Shown here piece by piece: positions 54,521 to 62,506 of a DNA stretch of 64,000 nt; the first letter of the stretch is position 1; every line of letters starts with the position of its first letter. The notes beneath the pieces were generated by a model. It had not been told where the DNA came from. It ran no database searches and was given only the letters and a program-made list of their open reading frames with translations. Made by a program: the position numbers and the translations under genes. The DNA is from Melghirimyces algeriensis (GTDB taxonomy: Bacteria > Bacillota > Bacilli > Thermoactinomycetales > DSM-45169), in the NCBI RefSeq assembly GCF_900182565.1, contig NZ_FXTI01000004.1, positions 124,001-188,000 of the forward strand. Direction: 5' to 3'.

Positions 54521-55852
54521 TTAATGCTCTTTGTTGGGTTGCTTGACCCAACGGATAAACTCTTTCAATTTTCTTTCATAGCCGATGTCTGTTGGATGGT
54601 AAAAGGCTTTGCCTATATGTTCATCGGGTAAATACTGCTGTTCCACATATCCTCTGGGATAATCGTGGGGAAATCGATAGCCTGTCCCCCGCCCCTGTTT
54701 CGTGGCTCCTTTGAAATGGGCATCCTTTAAATGGGGAGGGATTTCACCACGGGATTCATTTTTTACTGCTTGCATTGCCTGGGAAATACCTTTGATTACA
54801 GCATTGCTTTTCGGTGCGGTGGCGATATAGATGACCGCTTCCGCCAGAGGGATCTGAGCTTCAGGGAGACCAATGTGTTCAACGGCTTGGGCGGCAGCGG
54901 AAGCGATCAGTAAAGCACGGGGGTCTGCCATCCCTACATCTTCAGCAGCATGGATAAAGATTCGTCGGGCGATAAATCGGGGATCTTCTCCCGCGTGAAT
55001 CATTTTTGCCAAATAATACAGGGCTGCGTCAGGATCAGAGCCTCGCATGCTTTTAATAAAAGCGGAAATTGTATCATAATGGTTATCCCCACCTTTGTCA
55101 TATCGAATCACTTTTTGCTGGATCGATTCTTCTGCCACCTCCAGGGTAATGTGACGAAATCCGTCTTCCTGAGGTAAAGTAGTGGTTACAGCCAGCTCCA
55201 AAGCATTTAAAAGGTTGCGGGCGTCCCCGCCGGCCATTCTGATCAGGTGATTTAACGCTTCTTCATCCATCTTTGTCTGATAATGGCCAAGTCCCCGTTC
55301 CTCGTCGGCAAGCGCTCTCTCTGCAAGTGTTTTCAGTTCATTTTCGGTTAAAAGGTGGAGCTGAAAAACGCGGGATCTGGAGAGAAGAGCAGCATTGACC
55401 TCAAAGGATGGGTTTTCTGTTGTCGCTCCGATCAGAATAATGGTTCCGTCCTCCACAAAAGGAAGGAGTGCATCTTGTTGCGATTTGTTAAACCGATGGA
55501 TTTCATCGATAAATAAAAGAGTTCGTCGGTCATACATGCTCAAGGTATCTTTGGCTTCTCCAGTCAATCGCCGAATATCCCCTACTCCGGACGTTACCGC
55601 ATTTAATTGTTCAAAGTGAGACTCTGTTGTGTTGGCGATCACCTTGGCCAGTGTTGTCTTTCCCGTTCCTGGCGGGCCAAAGAGAATGAGTGAGGTAAGC
55701 TGGTCTGCCTCAATGGCGCGTCGCAGCAGTTTTCCGGGATTTAGAATATGGGATTGTCCAACCATTTCATCCAGCGTGCGGGGACGCATACGGGCCGCAA
55801 GGGGTGCTTTCTTTTCTTTCTCCCGTTCCTGTCCATAATCGAAAAGATTCAT
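54521..55852 (-). CDS. rarA: Replication-associated recombination protein A (MgsA/YrvN)
   Basis: 443 aa AAA+ ATPase. Walker A FGPPGTGKTTLAKV near residues 58-72, Walker B LLFIDEIHRF, sensor 1 and a C-terminal MgsA-type domain (KSMRGSDPDAALYYLAKM). It acts at stalled replication forks and interacts with SSB. Start ATG 55852; a longer frame to 55894 is not supported by an RBS. Located next to cymR-iscS as in B. subtilis. Confidence 0.95.
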   Translation of the reverse strand: MNLFDYGQEREKEKKAPLAARMRPRTLDEMVGQSHILNPGKLLRRAIEADQLTSLILFGPPGTGKTTLAKVIANTTESHFEQLNAVTSGVGDIRRLTGEAKDTLSMYDRRTLLFIDEIHRFNKSQQDALLPFVEDGTIILIGATTENPSFEVNAALLSRSRVFQLHLLTENELKTLAERALADEERGLGHYQTKMDEEALNHLIRMAGGDARNLLNALELAVTTTLPQEDGFRHITLEVAEESIQQKVIRYDKGGDNHYDTISAFIKSMRGSDPDAALYYLAKMIHAGEDPRFIARRIFIHAAEDVGMADPRALLIASAAAQAVEHIGLPEAQIPLAEAVIYIATAPKSNAVIKGISQAMQAVKNESRGEIPPHLKDAHFKGATKQGRGTGYRFPHDYPRGYVEQQYLPDEHIGKAFYHPTDIGYERKLKEFIRWVKQPNKEH

Positions 55853-56069
55853 GGTTACCCTTCTTTCCATCATACTTTCAACATGTATTGGCAATGTGTT
55901 TCCTTGCTGTATTGTACATTAGGAACGGGAGTCTTGCGAAGGGATGAAGTGGATTAAAAATCGTAAGGATATGGTTATGGTGAATGGATTGAGGTTATTT
56001 GGACCGGATCGGGAACCTGCCATCTGTATTGGATCGGAAACCTATGGTAAACTGGCAGGGGTATTGGAT

Positions 56070-56099
56070 TTGAACCGTTGCAGAAACCTTGGATACAAT
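56070..56099 (+). promoter_or_regulatory. Promoter upstream of cymR-iscS
   Basis: TTGAAC (56070-56075), 18-nt spacer, TACAAT (56094-56099), 45 nt before the cymR start. Confidence 0.6.
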
Positions 56100-56143
56100 A
56101 TGGAAAAAGAGGATAGAACAGCATCTGGGAAGAGGTGTTTTGA

Positions 56144-56563
56144 TTGAAAATATCCACCAGAGGGCGCTACGGTCTCACCATTATGATGGATCTGGCCGCA
56201 AGGTATGGGGAAAAACCAACCTCCCTGAAAAGTGTAGCAGAGCGTCACAACTTGTCTGAACATTATCTGGAACAGTTGGTGGCACCTTTGCGAAATGCGG
56301 GATTGGTCAAGAGTGTGAGAGGAGCCTACGGAGGGTATAAGCTGTCCCGATCACCGGAAGAGATTACAGCAGGTGAGATCATCCGGGTATTGGAAGGGCC
56401 GATTACTCCTGTGGAATTTACGGAAGAGGAAGATCCTGGCCGTCGTGAATTGTGGCGAAGGATTCGGGATGCCATCGCTGACGTGTTGGATCATACCACC
56501 TTACAGGACCTAATCAGCCAATCTGTTGATGATCACAAGGATTCCTATATGTTTTATATTTGA
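56144..56563 (+). CDS. cymR: Rrf2 family transcriptional regulator CymR
   Basis: 139 aa, about B. subtilis CymR length and very similar in sequence (ISTRGRYGLTIMMDLA at the start, LSEHYLEQLV, LRNAGLVKSVRGAYGGYKLS, DSYMFYI at the end). It lacks the three Fe-S cysteines of IscR, fitting CymR, the repressor of cysteine uptake and synthesis genes that works with CysK. Start TTG 56144 with AAGAGGTG upstream. iscS follows 20 nt downstream. Confidence 0.94.
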   Translation: MKISTRGRYGLTIMMDLAARYGEKPTSLKSVAERHNLSEHYLEQLVAPLRNAGLVKSVRGAYGGYKLSRSPEEITAGEIIRVLEGPITPVEFTEEEDPGRRELWRRIRDAIADVLDHTTLQDLISQSVDDHKDSYMFYI

Positions 56564-56583
56564 TGGAAGGGTGAACAACAGAA

Positions 56584-57720
56584 ATGGGTATCTATTTAGA
56601 TCATGCGGCAACCACTCCCATCCATCCTGAAGTAAGGGAAAAGATGTTGCCGTTTTTAGATCAGCAGTTTGGAAATCCTTCCAGCATTCACAACTTTGGT
56701 CGTGAAATCCGCAATGCTGTTGATCGTGCGAGAGAACAATTGGCCTATGCCTTGAATGTCAAACCCGGACAGTTAACGTTTACTAGCGGAGGAACAGAGG
56801 CGGACAACATGGCTTTGACTGGAGTGGCTCTGTCTCTCCGGGAGCAGGGTAAGAATCATGTGATTACTTCCCAGATTGAACACCGTGCCGTATTGGATAC
56901 CTGCGGATTTCTGGAGAGGTTGGGATTTCGGGTTACTTATGTTCCCGTTGATTCCACGGGATGTGTTTGCCCCGATGAAGTAATGAATGCGGTAGATGAA
57001 CAAACGGCACTCATCAGTGTGATATATGGGAACAATGAAATGGGTACGTTGCAACCTATCGAGGAAATTGGTCAACGGGCACGGGAACAAGGCGTTTTGT
57101 TCCATACGGACGCAGTGCAAGCTTTTGGGATGGAGTTGCTGGATCTGGAAAAGATGCCGGTGGATTTGTTAACCGTCTCCAGCCATAAGATCAACGGTCC
57201 CAAAGGTGTCGGTGCATTATATATAAGACCGGATGCTCCGATTTTACCCATTTTATATGGTGGAGAGCAGGAACGAAGGCGTCGGGGAGGAACAGAAAAT
57301 GTTCCCGGAATCATTGGTTTTGGTCAGGCAGCGGAAATTGCTGTACGCAATCGTGGGCAATATAGTGAAAACATCCGACATGTTCGTCAGGTAATGCTGG
57401 AAGAGTTAAAACATGCCAACGTGCAGTTTGTGGTGAATGGACATCCGGAGAAACATCTTCCCCATATCTTGAATCTAAGTTTTCCCGGCGTGGAAACGGA
57501 GGTGTTACTGATGAACCTGGACATGGAAGGAATCGCCTGTTCCAGTGGGTCTGCTTGTACATCAGGAACTCTGGAAGTTTCCCATGTTTTAAAAGCGATG
57601 CATTTGCCGGAGGAGATTCTGCATTCCGCCATTCGGTTCAGTTTTGGTTTGGGAAATACAGAGGAAAATGTACGACAGGCAGCCCGGACGGTGGGTAGAG
57701 TGATTGCCAGGTTGAACTAA
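56584..57720 (+). CDS. iscS: Cysteine desulfurase (IscS/NifS, YrvO type)
   Basis: 378 aa PLP enzyme. PLP-binding Lys202 in SSHKINGPKG, catalytic Cys325 in SSGSACTSG, GGTEADNMAL near the N-terminus. It takes sulfur from cysteine for tRNA thiolation and Fe-S assembly. In B. subtilis this gene is followed by mnmA; here the retron island follows instead. Co-directional with cymR. Confidence 0.96.
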   Translation: MGIYLDHAATTPIHPEVREKMLPFLDQQFGNPSSIHNFGREIRNAVDRAREQLAYALNVKPGQLTFTSGGTEADNMALTGVALSLREQGKNHVITSQIEHRAVLDTCGFLERLGFRVTYVPVDSTGCVCPDEVMNAVDEQTALISVIYGNNEMGTLQPIEEIGQRAREQGVLFHTDAVQAFGMELLDLEKMPVDLLTVSSHKINGPKGVGALYIRPDAPILPILYGGEQERRRRGGTENVPGIIGFGQAAEIAVRNRGQYSENIRHVRQVMLEELKHANVQFVVNGHPEKHLPHILNLSFPGVETEVLLMNLDMEGIACSSGSACTSGTLEVSHVLKAMHLPEEILHSAIRFSFGLGNTEENVRQAARTVGRVIARLN

Positions 57721-57749
57721 ATGATTTGCAAAAAATATGCTATAAACTA

Positions 57750-57778
57750 TTGACATCTTTGTTATTTGCTTTTAAAAT
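57750..57778 (+). promoter_or_regulatory. Sigma-A-type promoter of the retron ncRNA (unit A)
   Basis: TTGACA (57750-57755), 17-nt spacer, TAAAAT (57773-57778). The same arrangement recurs 330 bp downstream in front of unit B. Confidence 0.75.
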
Positions 57779-57800
57779 AAGAACATACATTTGGATGAGA

Positions 57801-57810
57801 TGTTTGTTCA
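57801..57810. repeat. a1 inverted repeat of the retron ncRNA
   Basis: TGTTTGTTCA, reverse complement of 58004-58013; AGC overlaps its 3' end. Confidence 0.8.
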
Positions 57811-58003
57811 GCAACCCTGCATGGCGTACCGCCATGTGTGACGTGATGTGAGAGATTCATCACCCGGCTCCGCGCGACTTGGCAGGCCCAAAGCATCAGG
57901 GGTACCTGTTAAGGAGCCCCTAAACAGGCGTAGCCGCTGCTCCTCAACAGGTACCCCTGATGCGGGCCTGTACAGTGGCGAAGCCAACTCCTGAGATCTG
58001 TAG

Positions 58004-58013
58004 TGAACAAACA
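58004..58013. repeat. a2 inverted repeat of the retron ncRNA
   Basis: TGAACAAACA, reverse complement of 57801-57810. Confidence 0.8.
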
Positions 58014-58028
58014 CTCAAAACTCCGTTG

Positions 58029-58059
58029 AAACCCGACCTGATTCAAGGTCGGGTTTTTA
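58029..58059 (+). terminator. Terminator of ncRNA unit A
   Basis: Perfect 11-bp stem AAACCCGACCT/AGGTCGGGTTT with a 6-nt loop, followed by TTTAT. Confidence 0.9.
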
Positions 58060-58079
58060 TTTAAAAAATTTCTTAACTA

Positions 58080-58108
58080 TTGACCAATTTAATATTTTAT
58101 TTTAAAAT
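58080..58108 (+). promoter_or_regulatory. Promoter of unit B and the effector/RT operon
   Basis: TTGACC (58080-58085), 17-nt spacer, TAAAAT (58103-58108); the preceding AACTA is also shared with promoter A. Confidence 0.72.
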
Positions 58109-58110
58109 GG

Positions 58111-58244
58111 GAACATATATTTGGATGAAGTGTTATGGTGCACTACATAGGACATGAAGCGCGCAATTTTTCGAACGATTCCTGAGGTTTGTAGTGGATC
58201 AACACACCCCCTTGGGCCCGACCTCAAGCACAGGTTGGGCTTTT
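58111..58244 (+). ncRNA. Second, shortened retron ncRNA-like unit (leader of the operon)
   Basis: Homologous to unit A at both ends but without the msr/msd body. The start GAACATATATTTGGATGAAGTG parallels GAACATACATTTGGATGAGATG of unit A, and the end TTCCTGAGGTTTGTAGTGG parallels CTCCTGAGATCTGTAGTGA. GTGTT (58130-58134) pairs with AACAC (58201-58205) and CACTAC (58141-58146) with GTAGTG (58191-58196). It ends in a terminator related to that of unit A. Being directly before the 853-aa gene, it may be an attenuator or decoy, or a deletion remnant of a duplicated ncRNA gene. Confidence 0.55.
58216..58244 (+). terminator. Terminator/attenuator after unit B
   Basis: GCCCGACCT/AGGTTGGGC stem (one G-T pair), 7-nt loop, then TTTTC. 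It lies 23 nt before the TTG start of the 853-aa gene, so read-through is needed for operon expression. Confidence 0.75.
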
Positions 58245-58266
58245 CATTTAGAGAGGAGGATAACGA

Positions 58267-60828
58267 TTGGGTAGCCGTAGATTGCCTGAACGTGCTGTAG
58301 AAGAGTACCGAAAGCATGAGGCTTGGTGGAAAAAGGAAAAGCCTCGAATGCGCCTGCCTTCCAAACTGGAAAGGCTGCTTGAGAACAGAGACTCTGCTTT
58401 TATTGAAGAGATCAAGAAATTTGCCATTGCGTATGTAGCAGATCGTTATCAAGTATTGGATGATAAAACAGGAAGGTATAAACATTATCCATTATGTCCG
58501 GACTTGGATTTGGATCAGGGGGATGGCTCCTGGCTATGGACACTCTATTTAAGAAATGAGTTGCTGGCGAAAGATGCCTTGCGGCAATTGCTGGAGTATA
58601 TCGATTACAATGAATTGTCACGAATTGCGGAGCTTCTTGCTCCGGATGGAAAGCCAGTCCGCTGGTGGTTAAATGATGTAAGACTGGATTTTCATAGAGG
58701 ATTCCGGTATACACCCATCGCCTTTACGCCAATTTATTTTCGCTATATCAAAGGGATCTATAAGCTTGCAGAACAGCGGAGAGATGACAAAATATGGTCG
58801 ATTCTAGCTTACCGGTTTGATGTGGAAAAGGATTTTGATTCATACATTGTATCGGAAGAACAGGGAGAGCGAGTTCATTCCTCCGTTTATTCTGCCAAAA
58901 CACATCACTATCTTCGGCGTCGCAGTTGGCGTACATTGCGAAATCTGGGGAGAGCGGGTTCCTCCGACTATGTTCGGCTGGCTACAGAACTGTTGCTGTG
59001 CTATAGCGATCAGGATGCAAAAACAGTTTGGATTGACGGGAAAACGGCGATGACAAATGAATCGTTCACCCATCTCTGGGTTTTGAACCATATTTTGTAC
59101 CATCACAGCGATCGCTTTATTTACACGGGAAACAAAACATGGAAAGCTGTCGGTGATTGGACTGGATGGACAGCAGAGAAGAGAGAAGAAGCCTTTCCGG
59201 AATTATGGGACCAGCATCCTGAATCCTTATGGAAACTGTTTACCGAAGGGAAGGCGACTCCGGTCATTGAATTTGCCGGCCAGGCTTTGCTGAAAGGGAA
59301 TCGATCATTTGTTAAAAAGATTCCATTAAGTGAACTCCGCTCCCTCCTTCGGTCATTTGAATCGGCACGAAAGAAATGGGCCACTCGGATGTTGTTGGAA
59401 CGTCTGGCTCACCCTGATGTGAGGAATCCGGATCTGGATACATGGTTCTCCCTGTCAATTCATTCGGATTGTGTCATTCGAGAAGCCACCTTTCAATTTT
59501 TTCTGCAATACCACAAGGATTGGACGGATGAGCAATGTCTTCAACTGTTAAAGCGTTTTATCGAACAATTGCAATCGGACAGTGAGATCCGGCCGGAAGT
59601 GATTGAAGATTGGTCCCATATGATTCAGAATCATCTTTCCGACGTATTGTCAAGAGTCGCTACCATTGATCTCGCCCAGGAGATGGCCGAGTCAAATCAA
59701 TCTTTCCTTCATGAACTGGCGGGAGCCATCCTGGAAAAAATTGAATTTCACAAACATCCCTTTACCGGGGATCAGTTGCTTCCCTTCTTAAAAAGTGAGC
59801 ACCCAACCCCACGGGAAGTGGCACGCCGGATCTTATCGGACCGATTTACCCAGTTGCAATTGGACGGTCGATTTTTGGCGGAATTCGCCTCGATTCCAGG
59901 TGAAGAACACCAAGTTTATGTCACCCAGTTTTTCACCGACCGTCTGCTGTGGCTCGTTCCCCATCTGCCGGAATTGCTTCACCAGCTGTGGGTTCGTGTA
60001 TTGCGGTCCGATACACCGGAAGAGGTTCAGGATTACATAAGGAAAGACCTTTTGGGGAGTCTCTTTTTCAATGAATTGGTGGGCCACACATCACTGGATA
60101 AGGTGTTAAAACTGTTAAATCACGATCAGACTTCCCTTCAGGAATTGGGGGCACGATTGTTTGAGGCAATGGCTCCGGGTCCGGAGGATGTCACATTGGG
60201 TGAACTGCTTCGCTTGGCTCACTGCCCGGTGGCATTGGCTCGCCAGGAAGCGCGTCGCTTGATCATTCAAAAGATCGAACAGGTCAACGATGAAATGCTG
60301 GTGAACCTGGCTGAAACGGAGTGGGATGATACCCGAAATTGGGTGTTGGATTATTTAAATACCCGATCATCAGATGAAATTAACCCGGACTTAATCTATG
60401 GATTATTGGATACATCCCGGAACGATATTCAACAGTTTGCCATGCATTTGGTAAGGATTCATGAGAAAAGACTGGACCTGATGGAATTGATGCTTCGTGC
60501 TGGAGAGAGCCCCCATTTGGCCGTTCAGGAATATGCTTTACAGCTGGCAGAGAAAATGGAATGGACCCCGGAAACGGTCAGACACATGGAGCTTTTCTTT
60601 CGAACCGTATTGCTTCGTGTCCATTCGGGACGAAAAGCAAAAGAACAGGCCTTGCGGCTTCTGATGTCCCTGGGGAAACAGCGTCAGGAGATGGCAGAGG
60701 TTGTTGTGCCGATTTTGGCGGATGTATGTCACAATTTTGGTAAACGGGATTTTGAACAGATTTTAATGGCGCTGACCCAGATGCAAGCAAGGTATCCGGA
60801 GATTCGGACACCCATAACCATTCGCTGA
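58267..60828 (+). CDS. Helical-repeat (HEAT/ARM-like) retron accessory protein
   Basis: 853 aa. From about residue 300 it is almost wholly made of paired helices of 30-45 residues (for example TPREVARRILSDRFTQLQLD, TSLQELGARLFEAMAPG, ALARQEARRLIIQKIEQV), as in HEAT/ARM superhelices. The N-terminal 250 residues are mixed and rich in Trp, Tyr and Arg (DGSWLWTLYLRNELLAKDAL, KHYPLCPDLDLDQGDGSW). No nuclease, protease, TIR or NTPase motif is seen. Start TTG 58267 with GGAGGA 6 nt upstream. It is first gene of the retron operon, 17 nt before the WH-SWIM gene, and is probably a scaffold or effector arm. The match to a named retron accessory family is recollection and inference. Confidence 0.7.
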   Translation: MGSRRLPERAVEEYRKHEAWWKKEKPRMRLPSKLERLLENRDSAFIEEIKKFAIAYVADRYQVLDDKTGRYKHYPLCPDLDLDQGDGSWLWTLYLRNELLAKDALRQLLEYIDYNELSRIAELLAPDGKPVRWWLNDVRLDFHRGFRYTPIAFTPIYFRYIKGIYKLAEQRRDDKIWSILAYRFDVEKDFDSYIVSEEQGERVHSSVYSAKTHHYLRRRSWRTLRNLGRAGSSDYVRLATELLLCYSDQDAKTVWIDGKTAMTNESFTHLWVLNHILYHHSDRFIYTGNKTWKAVGDWTGWTAEKREEAFPELWDQHPESLWKLFTEGKATPVIEFAGQALLKGNRSFVKKIPLSELRSLLRSFESARKKWATRMLLERLAHPDVRNPDLDTWFSLSIHSDCVIREATFQFFLQYHKDWTDEQCLQLLKRFIEQLQSDSEIRPEVIEDWSHMIQNHLSDVLSRVATIDLAQEMAESNQSFLHELAGAILEKIEFHKHPFTGDQLLPFLKSEHPTPREVARRILSDRFTQLQLDGRFLAEFASIPGEEHQVYVTQFFTDRLLWLVPHLPELLHQLWVRVLRSDTPEEVQDYIRKDLLGSLFFNELVGHTSLDKVLKLLNHDQTSLQELGARLFEAMAPGPEDVTLGELLRLAHCPVALARQEARRLIIQKIEQVNDEMLVNLAETEWDDTRNWVLDYLNTRSSDEINPDLIYGLLDTSRNDIQQFAMHLVRIHEKRLDLMELMLRAGESPHLAVQEYALQLAEKMEWTPETVRHMELFFRTVLLRVHSGRKAKEQALRLLMSLGKQRQEMAEVVVPILADVCHNFGKRDFEQILMALTQMQARYPEIRTPITIR

Positions 60829-60845
60829 AGGAGGGAAGAAGCGAC

Positions 60846-62486
60846 ATGCTTTTTCAGCAAACATACAGTAAGCCGAGTGGGATCAGCCATGCCGGCGGAC
60901 GCACCATGGTTGATTTTGCACCGGATGTGGGACGGGACCCCACCTATTTTCAGGGGAAAATTCGGGAGCCCATTCGTTATCGGGATGCCATGATCGCCCT
61001 TCGGGATGTGGTTGTATCCGATCTAAACTATCAGCCAAAGGATCACAGTGCTTACCAGGCATGGGTACAGGAACAATACATGATTGACATTGCAGGAGCA
61101 CTGAAAGAGAAAGAAGCGATTGGGGAGAAAATCCATCAAATTCAAGCTCGTCTCAAAGAACTGAATCATTTGCGAAACAAACGTATGGGAGATTTTTACA
61201 AAGCGCAACGGCGTTATTTCAATTGGTTGTATGATCATAGCCCTGATGCTTGGTGGGTTCTGGACCCGGTGATCACTGTGGCACCGGATCAAGTCTTTTT
61301 TGAGGCATTCTCTCTGGATGAATCCTCCTACGGACGGTTGGCGGTCCATTCAGAATTGCTGGATGATGTAAAAGAGTTCCAATACGGGACGACCAATATT
61401 GATTTTTCCGATACATTGTTGGATGAAATCAAACGGATTCGCAGCTATCGGCCGACGGACTTTCAAGTCGATCCATCCGGCTTTGAAGTGGCGACTCAGG
61501 GACGTGAAGTATACAAGGAGAAAAAAATCGATGTACCCGCCAGCTGGATTCGCGGATTTTTGCAAGTTCAATCTTCCATGGGTATGCCGACCGTATCTTT
61601 TGATGTGAAACCGATTGATATTTATAACCTTTGCACCTTCCTTCGCCGGAATAAAGAACGGCACAGTCCCCGTTCCCTGCGTTTTATCCTGAAACCGGGC
61701 CAACCGGTCAAGGTAAGGATCGAGCCGTGGAATGAAGAGATGGTGTTTCAGGATTCTGTGTATACCGGAAGTGAAGAGCAGGAGATCCGTACATGGGGAA
61801 GAAGACGTTTGTTTCTGCTGGAGCGATTGTTGCCATTATCCCATAAAATAACGATTCACTTGGCAGGAACAGGAATGCCCAGTTTTTATGTTGTTGATTT
61901 GGGTTCCTTAAGCTTTACGCTGGGTCTTTCCGGCTGGACGCGAAATGATTGGGCAGGAAGTGCCAACTTTGATTTGATGGTGGGAACCGGGGGAGAAGCG
62001 ACTCCACGGGAAAGCGCTTTGGTGTTGTCTCAGATGAAGATGAAAAAAACAGCTGCCATAAGTGAACTTGCTCGATGGACTCATCTTTCCGAGGCGACGG
62101 TACAGGCAGCACTGCGTCAATTGTGCAGTGCAGGTAGAGTCATGTTTGACTTGGAAATCGGCAAGTACCGATTGAGGGAATTAACCCAGGACCCCCTACC
62201 GATGGATCAGTTGAAATATGCCAATCCCAGGGAAGAAAAAGGGGAGAAATGGGTTTCGGAAGGTCGGATTTCCTTGCAGTCCCGCATTCCTACTTCAGAT
62301 GGTGGCATGACGTTGCAGGCACTGGTCGAGGAAAAAAACAAAACCATGAAACCACAGGTGACCTTGGATTCCGATGGGCGGTTGCGGAATGCTTCCTGTG
62401 ATTGTTGGTTTTATAAGCAAAACCGCCTGATGCAAGGTCCCTGTGAACATATGATTGCCACGATTCTGCTTCATAAAAGGAAATAA
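60846..62486 (+). CDS. Winged-helix plus SWIM zinc-finger protein (WHSWIM)
   Basis: 546 aa. The N-terminus carries a helical region with a coiled-coil-like stretch (EKIHQIQARLKELNHLRNK, about residues 90-120), followed by a mixed region. A winged-helix domain sits at about 385-445 (ISELARWTHLSEATVQAAL, LCSAGRVMFDLEIGKYRL), and the C-terminus holds a SWIM zinc finger, Cys518-x-Cys520 ... Cys533-x-His535 (CDC and CEH). These domains bind nucleic acid or protein and suggest recognition of the RT-DNA/RNA or control of the effector. Strong RBS GGAGGG. It lies between the helical-repeat and RT genes with short spacers, so one operon. Confidence 0.78.
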   Translation: MLFQQTYSKPSGISHAGGRTMVDFAPDVGRDPTYFQGKIREPIRYRDAMIALRDVVVSDLNYQPKDHSAYQAWVQEQYMIDIAGALKEKEAIGEKIHQIQARLKELNHLRNKRMGDFYKAQRRYFNWLYDHSPDAWWVLDPVITVAPDQVFFEAFSLDESSYGRLAVHSELLDDVKEFQYGTTNIDFSDTLLDEIKRIRSYRPTDFQVDPSGFEVATQGREVYKEKKIDVPASWIRGFLQVQSSMGMPTVSFDVKPIDIYNLCTFLRRNKERHSPRSLRFILKPGQPVKVRIEPWNEEMVFQDSVYTGSEEQEIRTWGRRRLFLLERLLPLSHKITIHLAGTGMPSFYVVDLGSLSFTLGLSGWTRNDWAGSANFDLMVGTGGEATPRESALVLSQMKMKKTAAISELARWTHLSEATVQAALRQLCSAGRVMFDLEIGKYRLRELTQDPLPMDQLKYANPREEKGEKWVSEGRISLQSRIPTSDGGMTLQALVEEKNKTMKPQVTLDSDGRLRNASCDCWFYKQNRLMQGPCEHMIATILLHKRK

Positions 62487-62506
62487 GTAGATGGGAGGGA
62501 GACACC

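Larger units (their letters stand above)
57785..58059 (+). ncRNA. Retron-type ncRNA (msr-msd), candidate
   Basis: About 275 nt. The terminal repeats a1 TGTTTGTTCA (57801-57810) and a2 TGAACAAACA (58004-58013) pair perfectly over 10 nt, extendable to 13 bp with one bulge. AGC (57810-57812), the context of the branching guanosine in retrons, follows a1. Two short hairpins come next (CATGGCG/CGCCATG, 57820-57836; GTGATG/CATCAC, 57843-57863), then a rod-like arm of about 110 nt (57879-57987): TTGGC/GCCAA, AGGCCC/GGGCCT, an 18-bp perfect stem 57893-57910/57946-57963, and AGGAGC/GCTCCT. This is the msr + msd layout. A terminator ends the transcript. No experiment; structure read by eye. Confidence 0.75.

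Noticed and set aside
55944..56147. 67-aa plus-strand frame before cymR
   Set aside because: It contains the promoter of cymR-iscS and ends within the cymR start; no convincing RBS.
56144..56563. IscR instead of CymR
   Set aside because: The cysteines that hold the Fe-S cluster of IscR are absent, and similarity to CymR is high throughout.
57808..58014. 68-aa minus-strand frame over the retron ncRNA
   Set aside because: It runs through strong inverted repeats and is explained by the ncRNA; no RBS.
57785..58244. Riboswitch or T-box upstream of the 853-aa gene
   Set aside because: No T-box core or known aptamer core is visible; two separate promoter-terminator units fit ncRNA genes better.
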